From: Dehalococcoidia bacterium
GTDB lineage: Bacteria; Chloroflexota; Dehalococcoidia; SZUA-161; SpSt-899
DNA: 23,209 bases
Assembly (NCBI GenBank): GCA_023271515.1
Contig: JALPXQ010000011.1
Location: forward strand, 1 to 23,209
Direction: 5' to 3'
A program made the position numbers and the translations under genes. Shown here in pieces: positions 21,491 to 23,209 of this stretch; position 1 is the stretch's first letter, and every line of letters begins with the position of its first letter. A model generated the notes under the pieces. That model did not search any database, was not told where the DNA came from, and worked only from the letters and a program-made list of their open reading frames with translations.

Positions 21491-22744
21491 ATGAGGATCA
21501 TGAGACCCTTGATGCGCTATGGGGGATTGATCTTGCTTGTTTTTCTGATAAGTGTTTCGTTGGCAGGATGTGCAGCTCCCGGCGATCCGCACAGCGTGCT
21601 CAGGAATCAAGTGAGTCATCAACTGAGCCCTTACAGATTCAGTTTGGCGCGGTGGGTGGTTATTGCCTTGATTGACCACCTCAGGCCATCCTTTGTCCTC
21701 AGAGATCCCCTCGGGGATTTAAGCCAGTCGGAAAGAGTAGCGAAAGTTGAGGAATATTTTGTCCTGGTAGAACAAGCAAGAGAGCTCCGGCGGAAAATCG
21801 AGCGGGAAGAGAATCAGGCAAGAGAGGGGATTCTTCAACGAGAGCTATCGAAAATTCAAGAAAGAAAGGCCGAACTTGAGAACAAAGTCGAGAAAATTCT
21901 GCAGGAGCAGGTGAGGGCAGCCTTGAGAGCGCAGGGAATCCATCATCCCTGGTTTAGCACGCTTCCTCTTAGGATATTCTTCCCACCGGTCAACGTGGAG
22001 ATTGATCCAGCACCCTATCTGATGGTGGTTTCACCGAGAGACAGGATAATACCCGTAGCTCAGATTCCACTTAAGCCGGAGATTAACTGGCAGATTGCTG
22101 CAGAGTTAGAAGATCAGATCGACGACAGATTCAATGTTTCTTCCCTGGTCTCCGACCGGCTCAGCGGCTTATCAACCTTTCCTATCATGATAGCCGACGA
22201 CCGAGACCTCAGGGTTGCAATAAGAACGATTGCCGACGAGTGGACTCATCATTTCATGTTTTTTGTGCCCCTTGGCCGTGCCCTGGCCTTTGATTTCTAC
22301 AATTTTGACTTAAGAACGGTCAATGAATCGATTGCCTGCATTGTTGCCGAAGAAATATCAGATATGGTTATCAAGAAATATTACGGCCACATTATAGATG
22401 AGCAAGAGATCAGAGCCCGAAATGAAAGGCGAGACAAATTCCATAGCGAACTGAGACAAATCATGGAGGTGGTTGAGGAATATCTTTCACGGGGCAAGAT
22501 TGATGAGGCCGAGGAGTTTATGGAAGCCAGCCGCATTGATCTTGTTGAAAAGGGCTTTTACGTCCGGAAGTTAAATCAAGCCTTCTTTGCCCGTCGGGCT
22601 CCGTATATTTCAACCCCGGTGATGATAAACCCTCTGGCCGAGAGAGTCAAGGAGATTCGAGAAGAATCCCGGGACCTGGGCGAATTCCTGGGAAGGATGT
22701 CCCGGATCAATGAGCCAGGGGAGTTAGAGAGCTCCGATCTCTAA
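21491..22744 (+). CDS. Predicted lipoprotein of unknown function with conserved-looking DEWTHH motif
   Basis: A 417-residue protein. The N-terminus is a lipoprotein signal: basic start, hydrophobic core (about 12-24) and lipobox LAGC, with Cys27 as the lipidated residue. Residues 80-140 are a charged helical, probably coiled-coil stretch. The middle contains a proline-rich patch and ADEWTHHFMF (His253-His254), followed by LRTVNESIACIVAEEI (Glu279, Glu287-288). This spacing of His and Glu would suit a metal site. I recall similar proteins in Chloroflexota without a known function; a peptidase role is only a guess. The tail (about 315-417) is helical. Start: the ATG at 21491 would be nearly leaderless. 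The ATG at 21500 has a close GAGG and gives the same mature protein. Confidence 0.75.
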   Translation: MRIMRPLMRYGGLILLVFLISVSLAGCAAPGDPHSVLRNQVSHQLSPYRFSLARWVVIALIDHLRPSFVLRDPLGDLSQSERVAKVEEYFVLVEQARELRRKIEREENQAREGILQRELSKIQERKAELENKVEKILQEQVRAALRAQGIHHPWFSTLPLRIFFPPVNVEIDPAPYLMVVSPRDRIIPVAQIPLKPEINWQIAAELEDQIDDRFNVSSLVSDRLSGLSTFPIMIADDRDLRVAIRTIADEWTHHFMFFVPLGRALAFDFYNFDLRTVNESIACIVAEEISDMVIKKYYGHIIDEQEIRARNERRDKFHSELRQIMEVVEEYLSRGKIDEAEEFMEASRIDLVEKGFYVRKLNQAFFARRAPYISTPVMINPLAERVKEIREESRDLGEFLGRMSRINEPGELESSDL

Positions 22745-22767
22745 GTCAGTTGTTTTTCCGTCTCTGG

Positions 22768-22796
22768 TTGACCCTTTTAAGGAGGTACTCTATAGT
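22768..22796 (+). promoter_or_regulatory. Promoter-like sequence over the antitoxin remnant
   Basis: TTGACC (22768-22773), 17-bp spacer, TATAGT (22791-22796). An AAGGAGG ribosome site (22779-22785) lies inside the spacer with no start codon after it. Either the promoter match is chance, or sequence between the site and the antitoxin body was lost. Confidence 0.35.
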
Positions 22797-22950
22797 CTTG
22801 CCTCGCTTTGGGATGAGGTCGTCCTCAATCGAGAGATGGTAATCATCAAACGGCGCGGTGCGGAGCCTGTCGCCCTCATCTCGGCTAACGAACTGGAGAG
22901 ATTGATGGAGACTGCCTACCTGTTGAGGTTGTCCCAGAATGCAGAACGTC
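22791..22950 (+). pseudogene. Phd/YefM-type antitoxin remnant
   Basis: This frame encodes SLASLWDEVVLNREMVIIKR, then GAEPVALISANELERLMETA and YLLRLSQNAERL. It matches the body of YefM/Phd antitoxins, DNA-binding proteins that neutralise RelE/YoeB-type RNases. The start codon and the first 8 or so residues, including part of the initial SYSxARxNL segment, are missing although an AAGGAGG site is present. At about 22950 the sequence passes into an integrase fragment in another frame. No partner toxin gene is visible. An internal ATG at 22837 could start a truncated peptide, but this is unlikely to be functional. Confidence 0.75.
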
Positions 22951-22951
22951 T

Positions 22952-23120
22952 GGTGAGGGCAAAGGCGCCAAGGACCGGATTACGATGCTTCCCGAATCAC
23001 TCGAGAAAAGCCTCAAAGAACATCTACGTAAGATCAAAAGGACCCACGAACGGGACCTGTCCGAAGGATGGGGGCGTGTGCAAATCGACGCGGTGGATCG
23101 CAAATACCCCAACGCCCCCG
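22952..23120 (+). pseudogene. Integron-type tyrosine integrase (IntI-like) fragment
   Basis: The frame starting at 22952 encodes GEGKGAKDRITMLPESLEKS, then LKEHLRKIKRTHERDLSEGW and RVQIDAVDRKYPNAP. This is the middle of the catalytic domain of an integron-type integrase: KGxKDR with its active-site Lys, then the extra IntI-specific helix region HxxDLxxGxGxVxLPxALxRKYPNA. The N-terminal SAM-like domain, the first catalytic Arg and the HxxR...Y end are not seen. Downstream (DPPEFAVPS and on) the homology seems to stop, although the frame stays open to the window edge. It is a remnant of a mobile-element gene. Confidence 0.75.
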
Positions 23121-23209
23121 TGGACCCGCCGGAGTTCGCAGTCCCTTCGATGTGCTTTCAGGTGGAAATGGGCGATCTTATGCCGATCTCTCTCCTACTT
23201 CTCATCGGT

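Larger units (their letters stand above)
22745..23209. other. Right-edge gene graveyard
   Basis: No intact gene lies in these 465 bases. They contain an antitoxin remnant fused to an integrase remnant. After about 23120 an open stretch to the window end (VDPPEFAVPSMCF and onward) looks like neither and could not be assigned. A further junction there is likely. Confidence 0.5.

Noticed and set aside
22885..23112. Minus-strand 75-codon frame at the right edge
   Set aside because: It is antisense to the antitoxin and integrase remnants and has no start signal or family features.

Overview
The window looks like a stretch of bacterial chromosome from a Chloroflexota (Dehalococcoidia-like) lineage. 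The gene content is bacterial: Rho, YebC, HflK/HflC, PyrG, a glutamine-dependent NAD synthetase and canonical bacterial tRNAs. The gene combinations (a PAC2-family protein with HflKC, methylmalonyl-CoA epimerase next to a stand-alone B12-binding mutase subunit, a short transaldolase) and the dispersed intergenic repeats resemble Dehalococcoidia genomes as I remember them. This placement is inference from gene content, not from a computed phylogeny. Genes are densely packed, with 4-nt ATGA overlaps, clear GGAGG ribosome sites and several TTGACA-17-TATAAT type promoters.

Layout. 1-2411: leftward cluster of a double zinc-ribbon protein, LemA (frameshifted) and HtpX, with a strong leftward promoter beyond it that serves something outside the window. 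2643-3850: a decayed biotin locus (bioB with an internal deletion, 3' end of bioA) joined to the 3' end of a REP-associated transposase. 3860-4329: five leftward tRNA genes (Arg, Trp, Leu, Gly, Cys in transcription order). 4501-5622: rightward DUF5679-type zinc protein and an isochorismatase-family hydrolase, separated by repeats. 5667-8947: leftward cluster PAC2 - hflK - hflC - J-domain membrane protein, with tRNA-Ile downstream. 9126-10745: rightward methylmalonyl-CoA epimerase, methylmalonyl-CoA mutase B12 subunit (frameshifted) and yebC. 10730-11440: leftward alpha/beta hydrolase. 11536-13796: rightward unknown protein translationally coupled to nadE. 13822-17697: leftward rho, transaldolase and pyrG. 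17698-18032: repeats. 18033-20730: rightward pcm, macro-domain protein and M20 peptidase (frameshifted). 20725-21291: leftward HD-domain protein. 21491-22744: rightward lipoprotein of unknown function. 22768-23209: remnants of an antitoxin gene fused to a remnant of an integron-type integrase.

How it fits together. Membrane protein quality control is represented twice (HtpX/LemA and HflKC/J-domain), along with isoaspartyl repair (Pcm). Methylmalonyl-CoA epimerase and the B12 subunit point to the propionyl/succinyl-CoA route. NadE, PyrG and transaldolase are central metabolism. The biotin locus is clearly dead in this window.

Three otherwise intact genes (lemA, the mutase subunit, the M20 peptidase) are each broken by exactly one base in a short mononucleotide run, which suggests sequence error at least as much as real mutation. 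I did not find a convincing new multi-gene system such as a defence island, CRISPR or biosynthetic cluster. The most interesting items are the repeat family, the HtpX zinc-ribbon tail, the chimeric remnants at both ends of the accessory DNA, the near-leaderless promoters and the unknown lipoprotein.
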